Positions 17,301-24,483 of a DNA stretch of 46,102 bases are shown here, piece after piece (position 1 is the stretch's first letter; every line of letters starts with the position of its first letter). The notes beneath the pieces are model-generated. The model was not told the origin of the DNA. It was given only the letters and a program-made list of their open reading frames with translations, and made no database searches. The DNA is from a virus. A program made the translations under genes and the position numbers. The DNA is taken from IMG/VR virus record IMGVR_UViG_3300049893_001422, positions 1 through 46,102 of that record, one strand, 5' to 3'.

Positions 17301-19299
17301 ATACGGCGGCAATCCATATCTTGCGATCGAACGCTGGGATGGCGGTGTCCATACGGTCCTGGCGAGTCTCCCCTATACGAATCTGACGTATTTTTCTATT
17401 GGTATGACGTGTGAAGGTATCCAGCAGACGATCTATCTTAGGATTGACGGACGTGTGGTTTTGACAGCCACAGATTCCACCTATGCGTCCGGTAAGGCTG
17501 GTGTGTTTCTCTACGTGGATGTTGCCGGGAATGCGGCTGACTTGGAACTCCATGATCTTATATTCGGGTCACATAGCACGACCGGCACATATCATAAACC
17601 CCCAATCTCGGTGACGCGAGCCACCACGCTCAGTGATAATTTCAATCGGGCCAATGGGACGATTGGGGCCAATTACACATCGACTGGAGCCAGTTTTACG
17701 TCTACCGCCGCTGATCCATTTGAGATTAACGGGAATGGACTCCGGATGAATTCCTCGGCACATCCATTCTTTTTTTCTAATGCCATATCAACGACCCCCT
17801 TTACGGGGAATCGGTGGATGCAGTTGACGTTCACCAGTACAGGAAGCGCAGGTGATCGCTACTTTGCGTTGTGTGCCTTCTGTACAGCTAACTTCGGTGG
17901 TTATATGACAGGTGGTGGACGAGGAACCTATAACTATCAAGAAACCAGCCTTGTCGACGATTATTGGAACAACGCAGTCACGACCATCAATGGATATTAT
18001 CAAGTGCCTGCTGATCCGTTCACACTTCGGATGGAAGTGATCCGACCCTTCATTAGAACGTATGTCAATGATGTATTAGTCCATACGGCAACCGACGATA
18101 TACTTGACCCTGCCAGTTTCCCCTACGTGGGGTGGGCAGGATGGGTTGATCCTCCAGGTACGTCGGCGGACCTTCTAATGGACGATTTTTCTGCCGGAAC
18201 GTTCTCAGATATTCGTGTGTGGAACGCGAGTGAAACCTTCCTGTGTGCGTATCCGCAAGATTCGGCGGGGAATGAGAACCCAGATCCTACCGCCAGTCGA
18301 TGCAATACCCTTGTTGGATTACAAGTCACGGATACGACATCCCCTGGGATGAGCAACTTGTCTCCGACCGGCGAACTTGCCAGCAATATCACCACGGCAA
18401 CCTTGCTGGTGACAACGGACGAGTTTGCCACGGTACGAGCCGATACGGTGGATCAAGCCTACGGCACGATGTCGTTGCAACTGGATACCCTGGACGGATT
18501 GCATCATTTCAAGGATGTGTCGGTTTCTGCGGGGAACAGTTACACGTACTACTTCAGGGCCCGTGACGGCAATGTAGTCCCCGGGCCAAATATCAGCACA
18601 GTCTCGTCGAGTACGTCGTTCAGCGTGGCGGCGATTGGTGGGGATACCACTGCGCCCACCCCGCCTACCAATGTGACCTGTGTGCCGGTGTCGCCGTCAC
18701 AGGCCACCTGCACATGGGTCGCCGGAACCGACAATGTGGCGATTGGCGTCTACAATATCTGGATGTGTTCGCTGGTCGGATGCTCAAGTTACTCGCAGCT
18801 TTTCCAGACTGGGCCAGGAACCAGTTTGACGTTGCCGGGGCTGGCGTCTAGTACATTCTACTCACTGTATATTGTGAGTCAGGATTTGGCAGGGAATATC
18901 TCGACCAATTCCAATACGACCACGTTTACGACCCCCTCTAATACGGACCAGGAACCGCCGAGTGATGTATCTGGCTTTGCGGCTGCTACGCCGTTATGGA
19001 ATTCCATTAGCTTAAGCTGGACGATTGGCACTGACAATGTAAGCGTTGTCGGGACGATATTGGAACGATGCTCAGGAGCCGGATGCACGGATTTCATGCA
19101 CTATGTCACTACGCCGAACTCACAAGATTTTGTCGATACAAGCGTGTTGCCGTCTACTGCCTATCGCTATCGGGCTAAACATATTGACGGTGCTGGGAAT
19201 GTGTCTAGCAACTACAGCGTGACGATAACAGCAACTACGCCTAGTGTGCCTGCTGACGTAACGCGAGGAACGTGCTTATGCCGAAGGAACAACAGATAA
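14383..19299 (+). CDS. Giant exported multidomain adhesin/lectin-like protein
   Basis: A 1638-residue protein with a Sec signal peptide (MIVHLL, poly-Leu core, cleavage after SPAWA). Approximate order: (1) concanavalin/LamG-like domain, residues 20-270 (TQDWDSMPGAPW...YDYIF); (2) FN3 domain starting at 277 (DTTPPTQVTGLTV); (3) a second copy of the first domain, 348-571 (HTQEWETRPGAPW), inserted inside that FN3 domain, which resumes at 572 (LYRYRVRAVDAAGN); (4) Gly linker and a beta domain to about 830; (5) two paralogous domains (SLDRADGAIGADY, NFNRANGTIGANY), again inside an Ig-like flank; (6) two intact FN3 domains to the end. Many paired Cys suggest export to an oxidising place. It could bind surface polysaccharide or matrix. 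No catalytic site was recognised. Confidence 0.75.
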   Translation: MIVHLLVLLLLLVASPAWATVLVTQDWDSMPGAPWSFGGASTTIDASAGSPSGGGALKITCFQQTLTQFSTSCGRAEIPVPGALDEVWFGSWSKWSTNWAWHPIATKYDYIFQQPDPVCGHNDNLLLANYPGSIGGPSGGLLPTAQMVWNHNNPGSCAIPGTYNMPIVQNFQFVPGNWYWIQHHVKAGGAGACNGIYEQFVGTASTGVTVRVVYEPNLCLRSPNSAAGWSIFQHSLEYGGSGPATIPADQYQWRDHFVMATTQAETNMPGGAPPTPDTTPPTQVTGLTVTAVSSTQNNLAWSASSDNVGVIGYQVERCAGAGCTNFSALQSVQTTSYQNTIPAADTSSYFHTQEWETRPGAPWSHTSPSIPSVACPPSGGASPAGGCALVMNLAAGTYGTSQSGGISEYAFSPGLTEFYAGHWVKFSTPYSWNPIHNKIDYIFGDNGAGGLCSTSIKLGSGGSPLVTESTCDPSLVSNNMGTLTISPGTWYWLEIHAIANTPGVSNGTLEIWVDGALYLRYTNRRFRETSAGFVSFKHSPEWGGSGGTIAQNQFIAFDHTILSTARIGSPQASATLYRYRVRAVDAAGNLGPYSQPADVTTLPDGSGGGGGTGPITYNGLQSADCLSASSCSASVTVASGNNRVLAVVVYSRHTNNTNAFINTVSYGGVNLTKINDVSVWNGVDTNMRASIWRLIAPTVGTATLAITASGSSEYLGFSALPLYGVDQTVPVDADATGSSLAGAALSATVTTQTAHALILDGALGRDDLGLTVGAGQTMLRDIIVAPGANTDGWGVSVVDDKATPGAEAMNWTQAGAVPWVLTTAAFRPVSATPTGPPTITGLTPTTKDASLTFGAVKPDKVRFQTEFGSETVWIADLLTKTIVASDSLDRADGAIGADYTTISGSSAVQISSLMARVPALATNTGSVRNDTLGNDQWVSMGVRHFTGTVDQYLVPLLRFDPATTSGYACVWGRYGGNPYLAIERWDGGVHTVLASLPYTNLTYFSIGMTCEGIQQTIYLRIDGRVVLTATDSTYASGKAGVFLYVDVAGNAADLELHDLIFGSHSTTGTYHKPPISVTRATTLSDNFNRANGTIGANYTSTGASFTSTAADPFEINGNGLRMNSSAHPFFFSNAISTTPFTGNRWMQLTFTSTGSAGDRYFALCAFCTANFGGYMTGGGRGTYNYQETSLVDDYWNNAVTTINGYYQVPADPFTLRMEVIRPFIRTYVNDVLVHTATDDILDPASFPYVGWAGWVDPPGTSADLLMDDFSAGTFSDIRVWNASETFLCAYPQDSAGNENPDPTASRCNTLVGLQVTDTTSPGMSNLSPTGELASNITTATLLVTTDEFATVRADTVDQAYGTMSLQLDTLDGLHHFKDVSVSAGNSYTYYFRARDGNVVPGPNISTVSSSTSFSVAAIGGDTTAPTPPTNVTCVPVSPSQATCTWVAGTDNVAIGVYNIWMCSLVGCSSYSQLFQTGPGTSLTLPGLASSTFYSLYIVSQDLAGNISTNSNTTTFTTPSNTDQEPPSDVSGFAAATPLWNSISLSWTIGTDNVSVVGTILERCSGAGCTDFMHYVTTPNSQDFVDTSVLPSTAYRYRAKHIDGAGNVSSNYSVTITATTPSVPADVTRGTCLCRRNNR

Positions 19300-19451
19300 A
19301 TGGTCATGCGTGGAAGAGAAAATGCCCGATGTGCTATCGAAGTATAGTCAAGCCTACGCTTGCGGAACCGTGGATCTGTTCGTGTGGATGGTCAACAGAG
19401 GACCGGAATAGGTATGCAGTTAGACCTAATACGGACATGCAGCAGCGATAA
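19278..19451 (+). CDS. Small zinc-ribbon-like protein
   Basis: A 57-residue frame beginning MPKEQQINGHAWKRK. It has CPMC at residues 16-19 and CSC at 34-36, a compact four-Cys pattern typical of small zinc ribbons. It overlaps the end of the giant gene by 22 bases and the start of the DUF5675-type gene by 38 bases, both in other frames. The ATG has GCGAGGAACGTGCTT upstream, a moderate ribosome binding site. The overlaps on both sides resemble the coupling used throughout this arm. Function unknown. Confidence 0.45.
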   Translation: MPKEQQINGHAWKRKCPMCYRSIVKPTLAEPWICSCGWSTEDRNRYAVRPNTDMQQR

Positions 19452-19839
19452 GTTCGGAACATTCGGGATTATTCGATTGGATCAGGTGCCGTTTGCGCTC
19501 ACGCTTGAACCTCCGTGGGCCGACAATAAGCCGTTTGTCTCCTGCATTCCAACAGGAAGTTACGTTTGCAGAAGGGTGCTATCGAAGAGGTTTGGGGAGA
19601 CGTTTGAAGTGATGGATGTTCCAGGCAGAACACGTATTTTGTTTCATAAGGGGAATACGGCTCAAGACACTGAGGGGTGCATTATCCTAGGGAGGGGGCT
19701 ATCAGGATCTCCTCAATCGCCATCTATTTATTACAGTGATATAGCGATGTCGAATTTTTTGGAGCATTTGAAGGGCGAAGAATCATTTGTGCTTGCTATT
19801 TATGCTCCCCCTGCTACAACGGGAGGAGTTAAGGTCTGA
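19414..19839 (+). CDS. DUF5675-like protein, candidate endolysin
   Basis: A 141-residue protein resembling the DUF5675 family of phage and bacterial proteins. The core reads IPTGSYVCRR at about 45-54 and FHKGNTAQDTEGCIILG at 77-93. The His78 ... Thr86-Glu-Gly-Cys89 arrangement resembles the catalytic H...(S/T)xGC motif of YkuD-type L,D-transpeptidases, so a peptidoglycan-acting Cys enzyme is plausible. Its place, directly before two small membrane proteins and a spanin-like lipoprotein, supports a role as lysis enzyme, and no other endolysin is visible in the genome. The start at 19414 has GAGGA 10 bases upstream; an in-frame start at 19360 is less well supported. The stop overlaps the next start (TGATG). 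Confidence 0.65.
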   Translation: MQLDLIRTCSSDKFGTFGIIRLDQVPFALTLEPPWADNKPFVSCIPTGSYVCRRVLSKRFGETFEVMDVPGRTRILFHKGNTAQDTEGCIILGRGLSGSPQSPSIYYSDIAMSNFLEHLKGEESFVLAIYAPPATTGGVKV

Positions 19840-20045
19840 TGATGAACGATGAAGAATTCAAGGCCCATATGTGCAAGCATATGGATCAGCAAACAAATTT
19901 TCTGGAAACGATCGCCAGGATTGCTCAGACGTATGAGAAGCGCATTGAAGTTTTTGCCGGGGTTGCTAAGTTTCTCAAGTGGGCGGTCGGTGCTGTACTT
20001 GGAGGGCTAGGGATATTTGAATTCTTTATACGCGGCCACAAATAA
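19839..20045 (+). CDS. Small membrane protein, holin-like
   Basis: A 68-residue protein with a soluble, charged N-terminal half (NDEEFKAHMCKHMDQQTN) and one hydrophobic segment at about 46-64 (FLKWAVGAVLGGLGIFEFFI), ending RGHK. The single C-terminal segment fits a class III holin-like or signal-arrest type membrane protein. It is coupled to the candidate endolysin gene by a TGATG overlap and preceded by GGGAGG. A second holin candidate follows. Confidence 0.6.
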   Translation: MMNDEEFKAHMCKHMDQQTNFLETIARIAQTYEKRIEVFAGVAKFLKWAVGAVLGGLGIFEFFIRGHK

Positions 20046-20058
20046 CAAGGAGTGAACA

Positions 20059-20265
20059 ATGGACAATCAAGAGCAGGGGTTGCATGTCAAGGGATTGCTG
20101 AACTGGCTGGCGACAGGTGTTGGCGTTGGTATCACGACGTTCCTGACGCTGGCACTGTCTGATGGCATTCCTGACGGAGTGAAGCTGAAAGCTGCTGGCC
20201 TTGCTGCCGCAGCCTCGATGTGGAACCATCTGCGCCAGTCTCCGTGGGGAAAAAAGGTGGAGTGA
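20059..20265 (+). CDS. Putative holin
   Basis: A 68-residue protein with one strong hydrophobic segment (about residues 10-33, LLNWLATGVGVGITTFLTLAL) and a second weaker helix (KAAGLAAAASMWNHL), ending in basic residues (GKKVE). This is a common holin-like plan in phage lysis cassettes. The ATG follows AAGGAGTGAACA, a strong ribosome binding site. Together with the preceding small membrane protein it could form a holin/antiholin pair; which is which cannot be told from sequence. Confidence 0.6.
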   Translation: MDNQEQGLHVKGLLNWLATGVGVGITTFLTLALSDGIPDGVKLKAAGLAAAASMWNHLRQSPWGKKVE

Positions 20266-20274
20266 GTCAGTATC

Positions 20275-20499
20275 GTGACTATATCCGGCATCGTCGAAGC
20301 TTCCGTTAATGCGTTCATTAAGATATTCGACTGGGCGACTGGCGGGAGAACGAAAGACAACAATGCACAGCGCAAATCGGCAATGTATTGGAGCGATGAG
20401 TATGCGAAAGCGATCTCAGCTAATGACGTTGCTCGCGCTAACGAGTGTTTGCGTGAGCTTGAGCGGGTGCGCCGAGAAGCGAGGGCCAAGTCTCCCTGA
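20275..20499 (+). CDS. Small lysis-cassette protein overlapping the spanin-like lipoprotein
   Basis: A 74-residue protein starting at GTG (20275), with GTGGAGTGAGTC upstream. It is helical and charged (KSAMYWSDEYAKAISANDVAR, ELERVRREARAK at the end). The last 98 bases overlap the start of the lipoprotein gene in another frame, reminiscent of overlapping inner/outer spanin genes. However, it lacks the N-terminal membrane segment an inner spanin needs (only VNAFIKIFDWA is mildly hydrophobic), so this label is not used. Confidence 0.5.
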   Translation: MTISGIVEASVNAFIKIFDWATGGRTKDNNAQRKSAMYWSDEYAKAISANDVARANECLRELERVRREARAKSP

Positions 20500-20659
20500 C
20501 GGGAGAAGCTGCATCGTCGGCGTGATTGACGATAGCATGGCCGTGCAAGTAAGGCGCTGCCAGATAGATGCGAGGAGCGGAGATTTAATAGTCACAAGGG
20601 ATTGCCTGCAGAATCATGTCGATGAAGTCGTCAACGAAGTGTCTAGGCTAACGAGGTAA
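20402..20659 (+). CDS. Spanin-like outer-membrane lipoprotein
   Basis: An 85-residue protein beginning MRKRSQLMTLLALTSV with a lipoprotein signal ending LSGC (Cys about residue 22), followed by AEKRGPSLPDGRSC. It is short, as outer spanin subunits (Rz1-type) are, and lies in the lysis cassette, with its start inside the preceding gene. The start at 20402 is chosen because GGAG lies eight bases upstream; the frame is open to 20309. The mature protein has extra Cys and is not Pro-rich, unlike classical Rz1. Another envelope lipoprotein remains possible. Confidence 0.55.
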   Translation: MRKRSQLMTLLALTSVCVSLSGCAEKRGPSLPDGRSCIVGVIDDSMAVQVRRCQIDARSGDLIVTRDCLQNHVDEVVNEVSRLTR

Positions 20660-20661
20660 CT

Positions 20662-21798
20662 ATGAAACGATTGGCTCTATTCCTCGCGCTATTTGTCGCG
20701 GTCATATTATGCTCCCAAGAGTCGCTTGCATGTTCGGCGTACTACGGGGAAATCCACGACCGTAACGGTCGCGCAATTTCAGGAGTTTCAATCACGATCA
20801 CGAAAGCAGGGTCGTCAACCCCGGCAACGATTCACGATGCGTACCCTTGTACGAATCCTATTTCAAATCCGATGTCGTCGAATTCTGATGGTGCGTTCCT
20901 GTTTTATGCTGAGGACGGGCATTACGATTTTACCTATCAGAAGGATGGCGGCAGCATTGACCCTACGCTCAACGTGGCGATGTACGAACTGCCTCTCGGT
21001 GAGAACGTCATTTCCGTTTCAAGATTTCAGACAACCGACCTTACCGCTTCAACGGTCGGAGCTTTCGATCAAATAGGATCGAATGTTCGCACACTGATTA
21101 TTTCCAGGCCGGTTTTCGCGTTAAACAATGATGAATGCCCTACAAACATTACGCTGGTCTTTGTTGGGACCGGCTCTCTCGATGTGGCAAACGGAAAAAC
21201 GCTGGTTAGGAGTTGTCGGGCCGTCAATCTGACAGATCACGACGTATTTATCGGATCGGGCACGTATGACCATACGAACGGATCAGTGCGGAAAAGCGTT
21301 TGGATGGGAGCGAGTCAGCTATCCGTTGACGGGGTGCAATGCGCGAACCCGGCTCAGGTAACGCTGAATTCAGGGCCAAGAGTCCATACGATTATCTGCG
21401 CGGATAATGATGCGTCTACTATCTATGGAACGATGCGACTTCCGGCAAATTACGACGGCGGAAGTATTACGATGATCGCAACGTATGTGCAAACGGCTGC
21501 CGATACAAATGCGCTTCACGCCGATGTGTCGATGCAATGCAGGTCGAATACCGGAACGATAAACTCTTCATGGGGGTCGGAAGTTCCGATGGATATTTCG
21601 AGTGTGGCAGGCTCGAATGCGGTCAATGAGGTTCACAGCGGTCAGGTTACGCCTAACGGTGCATGTGGTGGAGGAGATATGTTGTGGTGGAGATGGCAGG
21701 TGGATGCAAGCGGGACGACTACGGCAATGGCAACCTTGCATGTCCTGGGGTTCACGATGCGCTACGGAGCATTTCCTAACTCTCCGTTTGTGGAGTAG
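20662..21798 (+). CDS. Exported protein with carboxypeptidase-regulatory-like N-domain
   Basis: A 378-residue protein with a Sec signal peptide (MKRLALFLALFVAVILCSQESLA, summarised: KR at 2-3, hydrophobic core, cleavage before CSAYYG). Residues about 25-105 look like a carboxypeptidase-regulatory/Ig-like fold (YGEIHDRNGRAISGVSITIT, then NSDGAFLFYAEDGHYDFTY). The remainder is beta-rich with several Cys (VLNNDECPTNITLVF-type segments, QCANPAQVTLNSG, QCRSNTGTINSSW). This layout is seen in phage tail-associated proteins but normally without a signal peptide. It starts two bases after the lipoprotein stop and ends two bases before the connector gene. Confidence 0.65.
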   Translation: MKRLALFLALFVAVILCSQESLACSAYYGEIHDRNGRAISGVSITITKAGSSTPATIHDAYPCTNPISNPMSSNSDGAFLFYAEDGHYDFTYQKDGGSIDPTLNVAMYELPLGENVISVSRFQTTDLTASTVGAFDQIGSNVRTLIISRPVFALNNDECPTNITLVFVGTGSLDVANGKTLVRSCRAVNLTDHDVFIGSGTYDHTNGSVRKSVWMGASQLSVDGVQCANPAQVTLNSGPRVHTIICADNDASTIYGTMRLPANYDGGSITMIATYVQTAADTNALHADVSMQCRSNTGTINSSWGSEVPMDISSVAGSNAVNEVHSGQVTPNGACGGGDMLWWRWQVDASGTTTAMATLHVLGFTMRYGAFPNSPFVE

Positions 21799-21800
21799 CT

Positions 21801-22706
21801 ATGCCTATTTGGAGTGCGGCAAACGATCTTCCTGGTGTCACTGGTGCGTCAGCCAACTTCACCTGCAATAGAGATAAGCTGATTCTGCTTGCCCACAAGC
21901 TCATTGGGGTGATTGAGGAAGGGCAGGCATTAAGCGGCGATCAGATTGACGACGGCATCAATCTGTTGGGCCTGATTGTTAGAGAGCAGGACGCTGCAGG
22001 AAGATGGAGATGGACGGTTGGAGAGGCAAAGCACTTATCTCTTGCGGCGAACGTCTGCCGGTATAGCGTGGACAACGGGCTACCGAGAAACATTGCTGAA
22101 TTGCTGGAGGTTCATTACCGGAATGCGTATGGCAAGGACACTCGCCTTAACATTCTGAAGGCTGAAAACTACGAACGAATTGAAGATAAGATGCAGGCCG
22201 GAGAGCCGTGCGCGGTGTATTTATCTGAGAATATGTCTCTGGCGAATCGCGTTCTCTTTGTCTGGCCTCTGTTGTCGTCAGTGGTTGCCGAATCAATCGT
22301 CGGAGGAGATGTCAACGGAATTTTTAAGTGCATCTATCCGCATACCGGGGCGACGGTGAATCGTCCGACGAATGGACCGAATTGGCCGATGATGTGGGAA
22401 GAGATCGAATCAGGCGCAAGCGTTTCATGGGTCAACGGGACGACCTACAGCTCCGCGCAGCAGTTACGGCTGGTCTATCGTCGTCCGATTGCTGACTTTG
22501 ATTCAGCGTCAGACATCCCTGACTTTCCGCTTGAATGGCCTCGTCAGATCCTTTATCGGCTGGCGTTTGACCTGGCCGATATGTACGGAATCCCAGGCGA
22601 AGAAAGACAGTTATTGATTCGGAAAGCGCAGGGAGCTGCCGACGATATTGCTCCGATGCAGAGGAACAAGAGCAATACCAAGCATAACAAGGCTCGTTAC
22701 TTCTAA
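21801..22706 (+). CDS. Head-tail connector / tail adaptor-like protein
   Basis: A 301-residue protein at the start of the tail-hub module. It has a helical N-terminal region (DKLILLAHKLIGVIEEGQALSG, DDGINLLGLIVREQDAAGRW), followed by a beta-rich middle and a C-terminal helix-rich tail (RQILYRLAFDLADMYGIPGEER). This is the plan of the P22 gp4-type adaptor that binds under the portal and connects to the gp10 hub, and the next gene is gp10-like, as in P22. GGAG lies seven bases before the ATG. The stop overlaps the hub gene start (TAATG). Confidence 0.7.
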   Translation: MPIWSAANDLPGVTGASANFTCNRDKLILLAHKLIGVIEEGQALSGDQIDDGINLLGLIVREQDAAGRWRWTVGEAKHLSLAANVCRYSVDNGLPRNIAELLEVHYRNAYGKDTRLNILKAENYERIEDKMQAGEPCAVYLSENMSLANRVLFVWPLLSSVVAESIVGGDVNGIFKCIYPHTGATVNRPTNGPNWPMMWEEIESGASVSWVNGTTYSSAQQLRLVYRRPIADFDSASDIPDFPLEWPRQILYRLAFDLADMYGIPGEERQLLIRKAQGAADDIAPMQRNKSNTKHNKARYF

Positions 22707-24133
22707 TGTCTGAATGGAAAGAAATTCCGCTGTTGGCTCCCCCGTATGAAAGCGCAGAAGAGGAGCAGTTAGATCAGTGGGCGGCTACGGCAGTCGATCT
22801 TATTCCTATGATGATCGAGAAGCGTTTACAGATGATTAAGCGGCCTGGATTGCTGGAGCTGTTCGATCTAAATACGAATCTTGGCATTGACGGTTTGTAC
22901 TGGTTTGACAAGCAAAACGTTGCCCTTGTTGTGAGTGCGGGGAGAGTGTGGAAAATTACAGATCCTACCGGATCTAGAACGGAATTGACCGGATCAACCG
23001 ACCTGCGTATCAGCTCCCCGGTTTCCTTTGCAAAAGACGCGACAAAAGTTGTCATGGCTAATGGCGGGAAGATGGTCCACACGAATCTTTCCACGCTGAC
23101 CACGATGGCCGATGTCGATGCGCCGACCGCTGTGACGCATGTGGCTGATCTTGACGGATATATCATTGCGAATGAGGCTGGGACCGGCAAGGCCAGGTTT
23201 TCTGCAATCAATGATATGACAGGATGGACGAACCTTGATTTCTTCTCAGCAGAGTCAGACCCTGACGATTTGCTGGCGATGAAGGTTGCATTCAGAGAAA
23301 TCATTGCAATCGGCAATGAGTCTGTAGAGTTTTGGGCCAATGACGGGGTATCCCCGTTTTCGAGGATACAAGGATCTGCGCAGCCGTATGGGATCAGTGC
23401 GCCATACAGTCTCGCGCAAGTCGGGAATAGCTGGATGTGGCTATCGGACAGGCGCAAACTGGTCACGATGGAGGGGCGGCAGGTTGTCGAAGTCTCGACG
23501 CCATATGATCGAGTGATTCACAGCTATCCGTCCGTCAGCGATGCGGTCGGATATACCGTAGCGATCGACGGATTGCCTATTTATGTTCTGAATTTCCAGT
23601 CGGCACGTCAAACGCTTGCATTCAATTACGTGACAAAAGAATGGCACAAGTGGGGATACTGGGATAGCCAGCGCGGTCACTATCAACGATACAGGGGATT
23701 GTCCTACTGTTATGCAAAAGCCTGGAACCTGCATCTTGTCGGAGACTACGCGACGGGGAAGGTGTATGTCTCTCGCAGAGGCATTTACAATGATGCGGGG
23801 AATCCGATTCGATCTCTCCTGCGTACCGGGCACTTATCTCATGGTGCATCGTTCTCTAAACGATCTGAAATCGTGCGGTTGCGATGCAAGCGTGGGCAGG
23901 GTCAGCCGAATCAGATTGTGCCTAACATCATGATGCGGCGCCGAGTGAACGGGAGCGGGGAATGGGGGCAGGAGCGATGGAGGAACCTTGGCGCGATCGG
24001 AGAACATGATCTTCATGTGGAATGGCGAAACAACGGTGTGTATAAGACGTGCCAGTACGAGTTTTCCCACAGTGACAATTCTGATCTCGTCTTAATCGAC
24101 GGGCAGGAGCGTTTAACGATTCTAGGTCGATAA
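22706..24133 (+). CDS. Packaged-DNA stabilization / tail hub protein (P22 gp10-like)
   Basis: A 475-residue protein matching the length and features of the P22 gp10 family (packaged DNA stabilization proteins). This family forms the tail hub below the adaptor and holds the tailspikes. Visible blade-like repeats include NTNLGIDGLYWFDKQNVALVV, TNLDFFSAESDPDDLLAM and FNYVTKEWHKWGYWDS, the last being characteristic of the family. The C-terminal domain includes RSEIVRLRCKRGQGQ and ends LVLIDGQERLTILGR. Overlaps of TAATG couple it to genes on both sides. Confidence 0.8.
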   Translation: MSEWKEIPLLAPPYESAEEEQLDQWAATAVDLIPMMIEKRLQMIKRPGLLELFDLNTNLGIDGLYWFDKQNVALVVSAGRVWKITDPTGSRTELTGSTDLRISSPVSFAKDATKVVMANGGKMVHTNLSTLTTMADVDAPTAVTHVADLDGYIIANEAGTGKARFSAINDMTGWTNLDFFSAESDPDDLLAMKVAFREIIAIGNESVEFWANDGVSPFSRIQGSAQPYGISAPYSLAQVGNSWMWLSDRRKLVTMEGRQVVEVSTPYDRVIHSYPSVSDAVGYTVAIDGLPIYVLNFQSARQTLAFNYVTKEWHKWGYWDSQRGHYQRYRGLSYCYAKAWNLHLVGDYATGKVYVSRRGIYNDAGNPIRSLLRTGHLSHGASFSKRSEIVRLRCKRGQGQPNQIVPNIMMRRRVNGSGEWGQERWRNLGAIGEHDLHVEWRNNGVYKTCQYEFSHSDNSDLVLIDGQERLTILGR

Positions 24134-24483
24134 TGTCACGCTCGCTTAGACAGCCTCCTTCAGTCTCAGAGCATTTAGACCCTCGCGCAAGGGAGTATTT
24201 CGAGAGGGACGTGTACGATTTTATGAGAATGGCTAAGGACACGGTAGTTGACATTGGATCGGTTGCTCCCGGTGCTATCGCCTCATTTAATGTTACGATT
24301 CGCGGGGCCGTTCCTGATGCCGGGCAATGTGTGATGGTCGGGCCTCCATCAACCTTTTCAGGACTGATTGTGCAGTCTGCTCTTGTGACGGCTGATGATA
24401 CGGTGACGATAACCGTGCGTAATCCGACAGGCGGAGGCATTGATCCTCCTGCTGGCCTGTGGGGAGTAAGGGTGATGCCATGA
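24133..24483 (+). CDS. Small beta-sandwich tail protein
   Basis: A 116-residue protein. The N-terminal 35 residues are helical and charged. The rest is a beta-sandwich-like domain (VDIGSVAPGAIASFNVTIRG, VMVGPP, DTVTITVRNPTGGGIDPP, LWGVRVM). The same pattern of strands recurs at the C-terminus of the tail-fibre-like gene at 31743 (LDIPITGLGFGDFVMVAAP, IRLQNESGVAVDLADGQW). It lies between the hub and the ejection proteins and is coupled to both by four-base overlaps. It is probably a minor tail component. Confidence 0.65.
   Translation: MSRSLRQPPSVSEHLDPRAREYFERDVYDFMRMAKDTVVDIGSVAPGAIASFNVTIRGAVPDAGQCVMVGPPSTFSGLIVQSALVTADDTVTITVRNPTGGGIDPPAGLWGVRVMP

Noticed and set aside
20275-20499. Inner-membrane spanin (Rz-like)
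   Set aside because: The overlap with a lipoprotein gene is suggestive, but there is no N-terminal membrane segment.
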